Positions 1 to 11,200 are shown, counted from the stretch's first letter. The stretch: DNA of 31,762 bases from Beroe ovata (GCA_946803715.1 CAMPET010000135.1:70953-102714), one strand, 5' to 3'. Translations and numbers: made by a program. The notes: generated by a model not told the origin, from the letters alone.

Positions 1-37
1 TGTGTGTGTGTGTGTGTGTGTAAGTGTGTGTGTGTTT
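1..37. repeat. (TG)n microsatellite at window start
   Basis: An almost pure TG run opens the window and degrades into TGTGTAAGTG/TGTTTGTG. The window also ends in a CA run, which suggests both ends are assembly breaks in simple repeats. Confidence 0.9.
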
Positions 38-1702
38 GTGCTTATCTCATTATATTATGCATCGAATTACTATCAGTATCACCCATACCCAACGCTGTGT
101 AGTACGCACCTGGGACATTCCAATAGTGGGTGTGATATTGCACACCTATGATTCCTACTCGTAATGTCCTCGTGATTACTCTCTCGCAGTGTGTGGATTA
201 CCACTTAACTACAGGAAACTGCATTGTCTCAAGCAGTAGGTAATGAATCATGATACCTACTATTGGTTAGTGTGGGGGGAGAGGCTACGTTACACAATAC
301 GGGTTTCATCTTCTAGTTGTGCCACGGTTCTTTACCTCTTTGTTTCTCGACAAACAACGCTGTAGATAGCATGGATACTGGATAGCTATGGATAGGTAAC
401 TCACGCACGCCGCCCATTTCCCAATTCTATTCCCAGTTAATCGACTGTGTGTGTGTGTGTGAGAGAGAGTGTGCGTGTGTTAATGATAAACATCAGAATC
501 TGCAATGCTCCATCACACAAACGCACGCACGCGCTTGTTCGGACGCAAACCATTTATATTTGGCAATATACTGGTTCTTATTATGTAATTAGTGTCCTTA
601 CTTTCCCTTGCTCGCTCTTTATCGTAGGAAACGAAGTGAAGTTAGCGAGTGTCATGATTTAATTCCGTAGAATATAGATGTTTCGTGGGCCATCATCAGC
701 TGCAGTGTAGGGTTATGAATTATGATTGTACGACGTACGTGATGACTTTTGAATTGTCACGTGATGAAGTTGAAGTATCTTTATTGGTCAGAGCACCTAG
801 TTTCTATGATGAGTCGGGGAAGTGTCAGCATCTTCACTCATATCTATTGTATCTATTAGGTGCTGTAGATACTACTTGAGGTAGCTTGTTCCTTTTCATA
901 TTATTTCATCTCCTATGACCTATACTCCAGCAATAAGCAGGGCCGTGCGTAGGATTAATTATTTCCCCATGCAAAATGTTGCTAATTAAATACTGCTGTC
1001 AAACTGTCATCATCATGATTTGATATCGACGCTAGAAAATTAATATACTTATAGTTTTATTTGAGATGTCAGCGTTTATAATGCTCGACGCCAACTTACC
1101 GAAGTTTTGGTGCTAGACACTATGATAGGTTGCTCAAACAGTTATACAGTTTTCTGTTCTACATGTATACATCGTGTCGCCCATGTTATCTCACACATTC
1201 TCCACTGACCTAAAATACTACTTCATTTCGACGTATTGCATCAACCTGCTCACTACTGCTGCTGCCCCAACCATCGAATATTTAAACGCTTAAATTGATT
1301 GAGGTGGAGTGAAATTATTATAGTGAGTGTAATAAGAGCTCGAACGATTTTGCTCTACCCGTTTTAAAGATTGCCATTTACATTTGTGCGTGGTCGTATG
1401 ACTATCGATTCGTTCAATTTTGCAACCTATTTTGGTCTTACTAAATGAACGTTTCACCTATAGTGGATTCTGTGATTCTACCGTGTTCACCTACAGCAGA
1501 GAGGGAATGACCATTCTATTCCTGAGCAGCTAACTCCCCTGTTATCATTTCCTTCTCTACTATCTACCAGCCAACAGTCTGCGTGATCTCATCGCTCTCC
1601 CTCTGGTGTGGTCTCCGAGTTACTGCGTCCCGCCACTTATAATTGCGTGATTTATCACACACACACACACACTTACAGTTCACACACTCGTGACTGTGTG
1701 CA
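38..1702. other. Stretch without a recognised gene
   Basis: Short ORFs occur here (for example 447-662 and 685-879 on +), but none has a recognisable domain, signal peptide or convincing splice sites. A TG/AG tract lies at 444-480 and a short CA tract at about 1658-1673, just upstream of the next ORF. I looked here for the missing N-terminal INSIG exons and saw none. Confidence 0.5.
444..480. repeat. TG/AG microsatellite
   Basis: A TG run followed by GAGAGAGAG and GTGCGTGTG. It creates the low-complexity N-terminus of a spurious ORF. Confidence 0.8.
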
Positions 1703-2350
1703 ATGGAGAGTGCCACTGTCCAGGATTCATCCACTGCAGTTCCCAAGTGGGTGTGGTACGCACTTGGTTTTGTTCTGGCTGCAGTACCGGTGTGTTGTAT
1801 CGTGGGGCTGTGTGTGTGGTGCACCAAGTTCAGCAAGAAACAGGTGGAGGATGTGTTCAGCAAGACCAAAGCACGACAGTACGCGGTTGCTAGGGACAAC
1901 AACAAAGCGGTGGGTGACAACCCGGCTCCCGATCAGGGAGAGTCGACCACTGGAGTGGTCGTCCTTGCGTCAGAGGAGGAGCTAGATACTAACGAGGGGG
2001 GTTGTTATTTCAACCCCAAACACTCGATAGACGATATGGAGGAAGAAGATGATGAGAGTTGGGGCGAGTGCTATGTCAGTGAATTTGACTCTATCGTGGG
2101 GGTCCTGCCCCCTGTTCCGCCCCAAACAAGGGCCGGCTCTGTGGCCACTGCTCTCGGTAACACCAAAGTCAAGAGACCATTCGTGAGAGCCCTGTCAGAA
2201 CCGTACGCTACATCTTCCTCAGAGAAGCTGGTGAAAGAGTATCACAGCGGGAATCTGGAGATAGAACTCCCGGTTCTACACTCATCCTTCACCTCATTCT
2301 GCTCTATCAATGCCCCGGACTCTGATGATGCCCAGTCGCCGGTGGCTTAG
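1703..2350 (+). CDS. Single-pass membrane protein, family not recognised
   Basis: A one-exon ORF of 215 codons running from ATG at 1703 to TAG at 2348-2350. Visible: about 14 polar residues, then a hydrophobic membrane segment (about residues 16-41, WVWYALGFVLAAVPVCC and onward) rich in Cys, then Lys/Arg residues (KFSKKQ) that would mark the cytoplasmic side. The rest is a long polar tail with an acidic patch (DDMEEEDDESW, about 110-121), a Pro-rich piece (LPPVPPQ) and a Ser-rich stretch (about 169-179) preceded by RALS, a possible basophilic kinase site. There is no signal peptide. The layout (short outside, Cys-rich TM, long cytoplasmic linker) recalls the N-terminus of synaptotagmins, but no C2 domain is encoded here, so this is only an architectural likeness. 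A downstream exon could exist: a CAG acceptor near 2784 is followed by an open frame to about 2866, not assignable. Function unknown. Confidence 0.6.
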   Translation: MESATVQDSSTAVPKWVWYALGFVLAAVPVCCIVGLCVWCTKFSKKQVEDVFSKTKARQYAVARDNNKAVGDNPAPDQGESTTGVVVLASEEELDTNEGGCYFNPKHSIDDMEEEDDESWGECYVSEFDSIVGVLPPVPPQTRAGSVATALGNTKVKRPFVRALSEPYATSSSEKLVKEYHSGNLEIELPVLHSSFTSFCSINAPDSDDAQSPVA

Positions 2351-3211
2351 CCCACTCTCAAATCCGGTGTTTCAAGTTCAATTTGATATTTATCATGATT
2401 GAAGTTGGGAGTAGATGGGATGATTTATCAAATCAAAGTGATTCAATAATTCATCAACCGTATGAGCATAAATGGTGAATACTCGAACCACATTTGCAAT
2501 GTTAAGCAATCACGCATTACAACCACCACCAAGAGTTAGTGCAGTTTCGCATCCTTCATGATTATGTGCTTGAATATGTATGTCTGCCAGGAAACAGGAT
2601 ATTTAATTGCAGTTTATTGCGTGTAACACAAAATATTTGTATTACCGCTCCAATCAGACGAATTTTAATACAGATTTTAATAATGTTAAACACTTGCATA
2701 TTATGAAGTATCATATTGTATGTCAGGTTTGGAAACTCTGAACTGATTTAAACTCAATATATACGAGAAATAATTTGTCTCCAGGTGAAGACTGAATTCA
2801 TGCCAAATCTGTACCTGTTTGATGAGATCTTTCAATCGAAAAGAGCCCTTGAGAAACATCCATCGTGAAATTGCTGAAGTGTCAAGTGATCACCAATCAC
2901 CATCCAGTACGATTGTAGCAATGCACATTCACCTCACGCAGACACCTTTTTACACTGACACCACTTCACTGGTTCTGGACCAGTGGTTCTCTACATTGAC
3001 ACCACTTCACTCTGACATCAATTCACGTTAACACCACTTAAAACTGACACCGCTAGACGCCAACATTCCTAAACACTGACATCACTTCACTGTTTCAAAA
3101 CGAATAAAGTGACTCTACTCAATGACACCACTCCTCACTGACACCACTCCTCACTGACACCACTCCTCACTGACACAACTCCTCACTGACACCACTCCTC
3201 TCCCCCCCCAG
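2351..3211. other. Intergenic or intronic stretch
   Basis: No recognisable exon. From about 2926 the sequence becomes a degenerate array of TGACACCACTTCAC-like words that tightens into the regular 16-bp array at about 3120-3200. The ORF at 2819-3031 is a by-product of this repeat. If the INSIG gene has 5' exons between the 1703-2350 ORF and 3212, they are not visible. Confidence 0.5.
2926..3205. repeat. Degenerate-to-perfect minisatellite (CACTGACACCACTCCT)
   Basis: From about 3120 to 3200 there are about five head-to-tail copies of the 16-bp unit CACTGACACCACTCCT, one with CACAACT. Upstream, the same word occurs irregularly with TTCAC in place of CTCC. The array ends 7-12 bp before the AG acceptor of the INSIG exon at 3212, and its C-rich end serves as the polypyrimidine tract. 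Confidence 0.85.
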
Positions 3212-3612
3212 AAGTTAGACTACATGAACAGTGTGCAACTATCAGTCACGCTGTCTGTACTCTCTATAATACTGTGGTGGTTCTTTGATCGAACACTAAC
3301 CGGACTCATAGCCGGACTACTGTCAACTTTCGTCTTTATCTCCGTGACACAGTTCTTCGTATATCACGGACTGGCCAGGTTAGAGATAAGTGTCTCTTAT
3401 ATGTGCACTACTTTTCGAATGGCATTCTTCCGAAAGATATGCTGAACACGCGAAATCTGTCAATTGCCATCATGATGAACAACTGTCTCAGGTACAAGCG
3501 ACCTGATTTCTTCCTGCTACGATCATGGATACCGTCTCTAATATTCAGTGCTGTAATCACGTTTGGGACGATCGGCAGACAACTCTCTGCTTTCGTAAGA
3601 ATGCCTCCCTGA
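3212..3612 (+). CDS. INSIG: INSIG-family protein, C-terminal half (2 exons)
   Basis: INSIG proteins are polytopic ER membrane proteins that bind oxysterols and hold SCAP-SREBP in the ER, and mediate sterol-triggered HMG-CoA reductase degradation. Two exons are visible: 3212-3378 and 3492-3612, with a 113-bp intron (AG|gttaga ... ctcag|G; phase 2, AG+G gives Arg). Exon 1 reads KLDYMNSVQLSVTLSV then WWFFDRTLTG, matching the animal INSIG core VQLSLTLAALS...WWTFDRSRSG; the juxtamembrane Asp needed for SCAP binding (Asp149 in human INSIG2) is kept. Exon 2 has RPDFFLLRSWIPSLIF and GTIGRQLSAF, matching SPDFLYVRSWLPCIFF and GNIGRQLA. Reading through, it stops at 3610-3612 eight residues after RQL, close to the normal C-terminus. 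A gtaaga donor at 3595 and a TTTCAG acceptor at 3663-3664 allow an alternative ending. About 95 residues are visible against about 225 in human INSIG2; the N-terminal membrane segments are not found upstream. Family assignment is firm; completeness is not. Confidence 0.85.
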
Positions 3613-5250
3613 CTGTTTCATGTTATATTTACAATAGACCCACTTTCTCCTCATTTGGTTTCAGATTCTTGATCCATGTGGGGATTGTGATGTGTCTAAC
3701 TATTATAACGCCCATTTACAGAGATTTGGACACGATCATGACGACTGAGCAGTGTAACAAGTATTTGATAAACTGTAAACTACAGATTATGGTGGTTGTT
3801 AATGGGATTATCCAGGGATAAGAAGATACGAATCACACTGATCGGTAGCGGCATGGATAGGTAGTATAGTGGATAGGTAGTATAGTAGTAGTATTCAGAG
3901 CAGTGATACCAGAGAAATGAACAGCAAGTGTTTGATAATATGTTTTCAAAATGAAAAGAACACAGTTATCAATTCTATGAAACGGTTATGAATATGCTAA
4001 AGAAGGATGTTTGGGCACGTTGTCCACGAGATTTTAATCAACAGGATATTTTGATTTTTTGGCTATTTCACACTTTTCTTCTAGGATAGCAATCATATGA
4101 TTGTTTAATGTTGGTCTCTGCAAGGATTTATTTGATCGAATGAAAGAGGTATACTTAGCATTCATATCATTCATGATATGAAGAGTTAAGAATGAAGAAT
4201 TTTATTGATTTGGTGCGCAGCTTTATTTGAATTGATAAAACTATTTTATTTGACATCCGATTTACAAACGTGTATCACTCAATGCTTTGTTGACAAATTC
4301 CCCGAAGATGCCACACATCCTTGCACGGAGCAACAAACAACTGTGACACTGGCACAATACCTGCAAAGTAAAGTATATTCTGGCAAACGCGAAACTATTA
4401 ACGTTGTACCAACACAGTTAATTTAGCGCGCAAGCACTCAAACTATGCGCGCGCATCCTTAATTGACAATCGTACGAGCCTGAAATGGGATCAGGTGATA
4501 TATGGAGGCGAGCGCAGCTTGCACAGAGTCATCGCCTGATAATAGGGGGAGTTCCTTCAGCCAAGCAATTCAATGTGATGAATTGATCTATAGAGTGACT
4601 CACAGAACAAAGTATGCCCCGCTATCAGCCAAGTATTCTGCCATCCTGAAAGACAGAGTGCGCGCACTTTGGAATGTCATGCGCATACAGAATAATTAAT
4701 GAAGGACTATGAAATGACAGAACTCGGCATGAGTAAAACCGACGGTTGTACATCACGGTTGCCTAACAATGAAGGTCTAATCGCTTGAGTGTAGGCAGAG
4801 CCTTTGCGTGTGCTTTCTGTAAATGCTGGCTGTGTAGCTACGTGGTAGCGATCGAAGAAACACACAGAGTTCAGTTCAATAACAATTTGAGTGGTTTCTA
4901 TACCGATGACAAATCGAATTCAACAAACTCGCCTCGATAAATAATTCGAAATGCGTTAAGACCAAAATACATGGAAACTACAAAACGTGAAGACCAACTG
5001 TATGCAAAAACACGATAAGGTCAAAATGGATAAGAGAAAGGTGTAAAATAACCTCAGATACTTAACAATTTTTCATCACTTTTGTCCAAACAGTAGTTTG
5101 CAACGTCATGTATTCTTATTTCCAAACGTGATAAATATTAAATAACAAATCACAAATCAATGTCTTTAGATTGGCAAGATTCACTTCTCGTGTGTCAGTA
5201 TTTCTCAATCGATACTCATTCTTCTCAAGCGGTTTTGCCTTGATTTGGGC
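3613..5250. other. Convergent intergenic stretch between INSIG and CLK
   Basis: No recognised gene. A frame at 3666-3821 encodes a hydrophobic stretch (FLIHVGIVMCLTIITPIY) and a polar tail directly after the TTTCAG at 3664, but it does not join in phase to the INSIG exon. Two ORFs at 4205-4426 and 4502-4699 (+) have no recognisable similarity. A short direct repeat, GGATAGGTAGTATAGT, occurs twice near 3855-3888. Confidence 0.5.
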
Positions 5251-8020
5251 TCACTTATCGGAAGACGATGATCGCCTGTCAAGGATGTATTTATCAAAGA
5301 AGGGGTGTCTGAGCGCCTGGGAACAGGTCAGTCTGTCCTTGGGATTGTACTTCAGCAGTCCTTCGATCAGATTGAATACTTGCTCCAGCTCTGTGCTGTA
5401 CTCTAACTGGTGCATCTGTTGGTAAGGGGGCGTTGAATAACAGTTATGTGGTTATCGGGAAAAATGAACTTGATATGTCTCTCAATTCAGATCGGCCTCC
5501 GATTCTGAAGGCCGAATTTCAAGGATTCTCACATGGATTGCTTACCCTGAGAGGCTTGCATGTAGCCAGGATGTGCTGTCCCTCTTTTGAATTCCAGTCG
5601 ATATTAACGAGAGCAGAGCTGTTGAAGTATTTGGACTTCTTTGATCCCTCAAGGAGGGACCTTGGCAACGGTCCCAGAATATGCTGCATCATACAGAGAT
5701 GTTCGAAGTTGCTGTGTGTTTGGAACATGGTCACCCCAGTCAGCAATTCGAACATAATGCAACCAATACTCCACAGGTCGCAAGCGTACGACCACTCGTG
5801 TTCCAAGATAACTTCGGGAGCTCGGTAATGCCGGGTTGACACAGTTCCCGAGTGATGCTGAAAATAGCCGAACGAGTTATTTCAGTGACCGTGGATATAG
5901 TCTGGACAAGTTGAGAACAAACAAGATTCATGTGGTATGCGACCTTGTATCCACGACCCCCCTGACCCTTAACATGAATTCCATCCTAATTTTCTCAGTT
6001 CCAGGACCTCGATGAGACGAGCTGGCTAAAAGATGTACAGTGAAATTACCTCGTGTTCGAAAGTGGCAGAGCCGAAATCGATGAGGGAAATGTCAGCCTC
6101 TTGGCCACCGCCAGGCTGAGACCTCAGCTTGAAGTTGAACAACATGTTCTCAGGCTTCAGGTCGGTGTGTGTCAACTTGATGTCGTGCATAACTGAAACA
6201 GTATTACATGGTTATGCAGGGTAACACAGGGCAATTCATTAGCAACTATATCATTATTCTGTGATATCATCTGACTCACATCTTGTGGCACGTAGGAGCT
6301 GGTAACTGATGGCACGTACTGCCGTTATGTCATACGGTCGATAATCGTTCTTCTTCTGAAAAACACAAATATATGTCACACAAAGATAGGCACAGATATA
6401 ACACCCTGGTATTCTATGTGATGTGAGTACACCTTGCAGATCTCAATAGTGGAATGAATTTACAGATCCTAATTATTAGTGGGTGATTTATAGATATTAT
6501 GAGGAAGGGTAACTTATGAGATATAAGGGAGTGATCAATTCCGATTTAAGATAATGGTCTAGGAGTGGGACATAATCCAAAGGACATGACCCATGATCGT
6601 CTCCTAACAAGTACAAGAGATATATTTATACAAAGCAAAATACGCGGAGGTGACATGATGACGGTTGTCGTTGTTGTTGTTGTTGTCGCTGTCTGCGAAA
6701 TCTCACCATATGTTCATAAACTGACAATCCGAGAAGTTTGAAGACGATACAGATGTGACCACTGTGCTCGAACCAGTCAAGCATGTGGATGCAACCGCTG
6801 TAGACAGAGTTATTATACACGTGCGTGTATGTCCCAGACACACACAGACACAAATTGTGTTACATCCATCAGCAATTTGACAAAAAGTTGCGATAGTCTC
6901 GTGTGCTGTCAATTTTGTATTGCTGATGGACATAAGCTGCCTCTCATATCTCGATAATGAGAGAAATCATTGCCAAATTATAAAGAGGGTCATTTGAACA
7001 ATTCTTGAACTTCGGTCGGCGAAGTGTAATGTTTGGCAATGACTTCAGAACGGATTTGTCAGCTTGGAGCCAACTTTTAAGGTTCCCTCAACCCTTAGGG
7101 ACCTTTACCTTTCGTCATAGGGATCGTGATCTTTTAATTTCTCCAAGATCTTAACTTCAATTTTGGCTGCATCGGTATATCGATCAATGCCTTTCACAAT
7201 CTTAACAGCAACGGCACTTTTGTGACCTCTGAGATTGGATAATGATACAACACCCGCATTGAAACGTGTGTTAATTGACCAACTGTGACCACACAAACAA
7301 GAACTCCAGCCAAAATGATATAACTTGTTATCTTCTTAATTTAACCTAATTAATACATGGAACACAACACACGTCACAGTAGCACAATCGATATCATGGT
7401 TGTGTTGAACAGTTCATGCTGCCTTTCTCACATTAGTCACACAGATAAGCTAGCTTGGCACCGTGCCATGAAATATTGATTCCTATAACTCGAAAACAGA
7501 CAATATAAGTGCGAGATGCTTCAAGGGCGCATGGGACCTAACAAAGTATCTATATATGACTGACACACTGTCAACAGCTGTTATCATAGCTTTGATAACC
7601 TAATCAAGATCGACTCAAGATGTTACGATGACAAGTTAAGTGAGCCCTACTTAGCAGTTCTGAAGAACCGCGCTGGTGGCAATATCTTGCCCCCAATTAC
7701 CTCTTGGTACACTTGACAACTTTTCCGAAAGTCCCCTCGCCTAAGTTACCGATAATTTCGTCTGAAGTGAAGGTTAAATAGTCCAAAGTAAAGAATAGTG
7801 AGGGTGCGGTGTCAATACTACCGATAGATGATTCCCCATTGTCCAATCATGATCGCATGATTGAACCATAATGTAGTGATTCGTGTGGCTTGCTGTGAAT
7901 CGAGTGGCTGGTAATCATAGATGAAAACTTACATTTTCCTCCAATGATGTCACCCATCCGATATTTCAAGTGTCCATCCGAATCATCTTCATGAGGAGAT
8001 CTACTTCTCCTCTCTCTCTT
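5251..8020 (-). CDS. CLK: CLK/LAMMER-family dual-specificity protein kinase
   Basis: CLK kinases phosphorylate SR splicing factors in the nucleus. Eight minus-strand exons join in phase: 8020-7933, 7761-7701, 7228-7109, 6797-6707, 6355-6280, 6192-6050, 5857-5546, 5415-5251 (stop TGA 5253-5251). The order gives an RS-like piece (RERRSRSPHEDD), the family lead-in DGHLKYRMGDIIGGKYEI, Gly-rich loop GEGTFGKVV, beta-3 Lys in AVAVKIVK, alpha-C Glu in AAKIEVKILEKL, DWFEHSGHICIVFKLLGLS, catalytic loop THTDLKPEN (His-Thr-Asp is the CLK form of HRD), IDFGSATFEHE, then STRHYRAPEVILEHEWS and DLWSIGCIMFELLTG, and C-lobe end DRLTCSQALRHPFF. The LAMMER signature EHLAMMERILGP appears here as EHLCMMQHILGP. All catalytic residues are present. 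About 350 residues are visible, the full catalytic domain; most of the usual N-terminal RS region is not seen (see 11885-11917). The gene converges on INSIG. Confidence 0.95.
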
Positions 8021-8080
8021 CTGAAAACAGGCACTCGGTTATAACCAGCACTCACATTGTTTAATGATAGCTCTTTATCA

Positions 8081-8202
8081 AGGGGCTGGCAAGCCCCTCG
8101 CGGCATCTGTAGGTAATGTTACCCGTGCGAGCAAAAAGGGCCCGAAGGGCCCTTTTTGCGAGCTCGCTCACCGAGGCGGCCCGAAGGGCCGACTCGGTGA
8201 GC
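8081..8202. repeat. Chain of three perfect GC-rich hairpins
   Basis: Hairpin 1 (8081-8098): AGGGGCT, loop GGCA, AGCCCCT. Hairpin 2 (8131-8159): 13-bp arms GCAAAAAGGGCCC with loop GAA. Hairpin 3 (8166-8202): 10-bp outer arms GCTCACCGAG/CTCGGTGAGC and 5-bp inner arms GGCCC/GGGCC, again with loop GAA. Hairpins 2 and 3 share the core GGCCCGAAGGGCC. The sequence is much richer in GC than its surroundings. It lies just upstream of the CLK exon at 8020, possibly in its first intron. Probably a dispersed foldback element; the A-rich and T-rich following sequence to about 8415 may belong to it. Confidence 0.8.
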
Positions 8203-11200
8203 TTTGTGCGTTTATGTAACGCGCGAAAAGCTGCGACGCTTGCCAGACCCTATACATATGTTTTTCCAATCTAGCCGAATTTCGACTATCAATAACTCCG
8301 TTTCCTTTTATCCGATTGTTATGAAACTTGATATCCCGTCGATTTGTATCATAGAGACGCAGCAACAAAAATTTGAAGGCAATCGGTTGAGAAATGACAA
8401 AGTTATAACAACTTGAAATTGCCGAAATCGAGGGTGTTCTTGTTAAATAGGGTTACGACCATATNATGTGGTCCAACGATTAAGAACGATTGTGCCATCA
8501 GATGCCAGCTATTGGTCCAAGAATCAAACAACCTTTTGTCACATCAGCGAAGTAAACAGACATGGCAGTCTCAAACAAAGACTTGACAGATATGCTATGC
8601 AAGATATGCTATGCAAGATACAATTCTTGTGAGTTATTTGAATGTGCTCCTTCATCAAAACTTCGCAAATGTGACTGAATAGAAGTCAATGGATTTAGGT
8701 CAATATCAGTGAGGCGTTTACTCCGTAGAAAACTGTACAGAAATATGCATCTTATTCTGGAAAACTAATATGAACCTGCAACAGAACGCATCAAGAGAGC
8801 TACAACAAACGCACAGCTCGCACACACAGAGAAAGACGAGTGCTGTCACGTGGGGCGAGCAAACCAATAAGCGCCGCGCACTCGTAAATTATTCCATAGA
8901 TGGAAAGTAAAATGCGCGCATGTGACAGCATGTGACCGCCTTTTGTAGTCACGCGCGTATCACGTGGTACAGTGACGCGTACTGTTCAGTAGCAGGTCAT
9001 CTACAGAGAGTAGGCTAGAAATTCAAGGGCGTGCAGCGGTTAGCTGTGTACAATGACCTATAGCTATAGTTAAGCAGTGGCTAGTTGAAGAGACAGACTG
9101 TTCAGTGTGATCATTATCCTTACTCTGACAGAGACACTAGTCAATGATAGCAACCATTGTCCCATTGTTAGTACCAGTGGTCATCACTGTACAGAGGATA
9201 AGTAATATTCATTAAAAAGCGTGCATTTGTTGCATCGCCCTAGAGAAATTCAATTGCAGAACTGGTATAAAAATTAGAAGCATTGTCAATTGTGACGTGA
9301 TGCATGGAAAGACAAAAGATGAAAATACCGCGCTCAGTCTTGTGTACACAATCAACTGATTGCTAGGTAACACTAACAGTACAACATAATCTCTCATTTA
9401 CACTCAGTTACTAATGACTAATGAGACACCCCAGATAATGACATACACATTACACAGTTTACACACCATCGCAACCAATCGGGGATAGTCATACGAACCG
9501 TTATAGTCAATTAGAGGAAGTCAATTAGCCGTCCGAAGACAGACACTGGCAGTAACAAAAACAAAATGAGGACGCAATAAAACACACCGATGTAAATGTG
9601 GTTATAAACACTTCATATCATTATCCGACTCCAGATCCATAGAAAATCCACTATAATATCATTCAAGAACCTTTTCACAGTTCAAACAATGTGGTTGCTG
9701 GGTATTCATGTTATCTTGCAAGACTCCATTGATCGAGAAATTGTCCCTTTCAGTTACCGGGAAAATATTGAGAAAATATTCAAAGACCCAATCCCGTAAT
9801 ACAGAAACAAATATCAAATATAGCCGTCTCGCATGATAGAAGTGCATTGTTTAGTATCACTCTGTCCCCGAGCAAGTTACATAGTTCAATTCGATAAAAA
9901 TTGCGTATCAAAAACTTCTGCCATAGATCGCAATGGAACCATTCTGAAAAAGATATAACACCTCCGTATATAAAGCCGAAATAACAAGCTTCAGTTCAAA
10001 CTTCTCACTACAAGTACAAAAAGATCAAACAGCTGGCTGTTTTTCACTGATCCTTATAACCGTTGATAAAATCTAATTGATGATCCAGAATGGGAAATGG
10101 AATAACTAGGATGGAATCGTACTCTTGGAAATATTTTAGGTCTATTCATATTCCTTTGAAACAAAAAGCTACGTTTTGCATAAAAATTCGACTTTGGCAA
10201 GAAAAGGCTTCCAGGAATCGTTTCATCACAGAGTTATAATAAGTTAAATAGTAAAAGTATTATGAACTATAAAAACTAAAATCATAAGTACCGCAACTTC
10301 ATCTAATTCTTCATCAGGAGGCTAGGTTAGAGAAACTTACATATTATCCTCAAATTGGGGCGGCTAATTTAACCTTGTCTCTTTTTGAGATGACCTCATA
10401 TTTCATCCTTGGACTTTTTCGGATCGAGTATTGTCATTTGGAGGAAATTTCATGGAGAAAAATACGGACGTTGAGTTTTCCAATCTTAGTCCCGTCGCGG
10501 AGCGTTGTTGCCACGGAAATATAATGTTGCAGAGATAAGTGTCAGGAGGACAACATCGTTATCGTCACGACAACACGTGTTACCATGGCAACATCATACT
10601 ATGAAGGGTTTCATTCCATGTCAACATGAAGTTGACATGACAACAGTAGGTTGCGGTTGTCATGACAACATCATGTTGCTGTCGGTAGCCGAGCCGGCGG
10701 CTGCTTGTTCTCGTTCTATGTCAGCCCGGGGGAGGTGAAGCTGGACACTGACATCTCGTCTAAAAACAGCAATGTGTTGTGTAAACCTGGATAAGGGGGC
10801 TTGATCAAGGTGTGAAAAGATTGGGGTGCTCTTACAGTCTAATTTATCTGCGATTTAATCATTAGTGAAAATAATAAATTGAGCAGAACTTCATATCATC
10901 AACTACAGATATTAGTCATTTCTGCACTGATAACAGAGCGCAACAAATTCATATGATTGAAGACAGCACTCAATCGAGAACAACAGCATGCGACAGCCGA
11001 GTAACAGAAATCCTTGCACGAAATAGACATGCTCTCAGTGTTTGACTAGGTATGCTATCGGGTCATGCACACCAAGTACCAACTGCCTTATTTTGACACA
11101 ATTCCATCATATCGAGCGGTTTCTATTTTTCACAACTGCAATTCGTAAAGAGAACATAGGCCAGCATGGATTTCTGGTAATCGAACTGTTGGAGGTATAG

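Noticed and set aside
1608-1985. Other-frame ORFs over the 1703-2350 membrane-protein ORF
   Set aside because: The 1703 frame is longest and has a coherent TM, basic flank and acidic tail; the others are shadows.
5171-5828. Plus-strand ORFs opposite the CLK exons
   Set aside because: They are antisense shadows of the kinase C-lobe exons, which carry the recognisable motifs on the minus strand.
8131-8159. Hairpin with T-run resembling a rho-independent terminator
   Set aside because: The surrounding genes are eukaryotic with introns, and the T-run is part of the hairpin arm, so bacterial termination is not a sensible reading.
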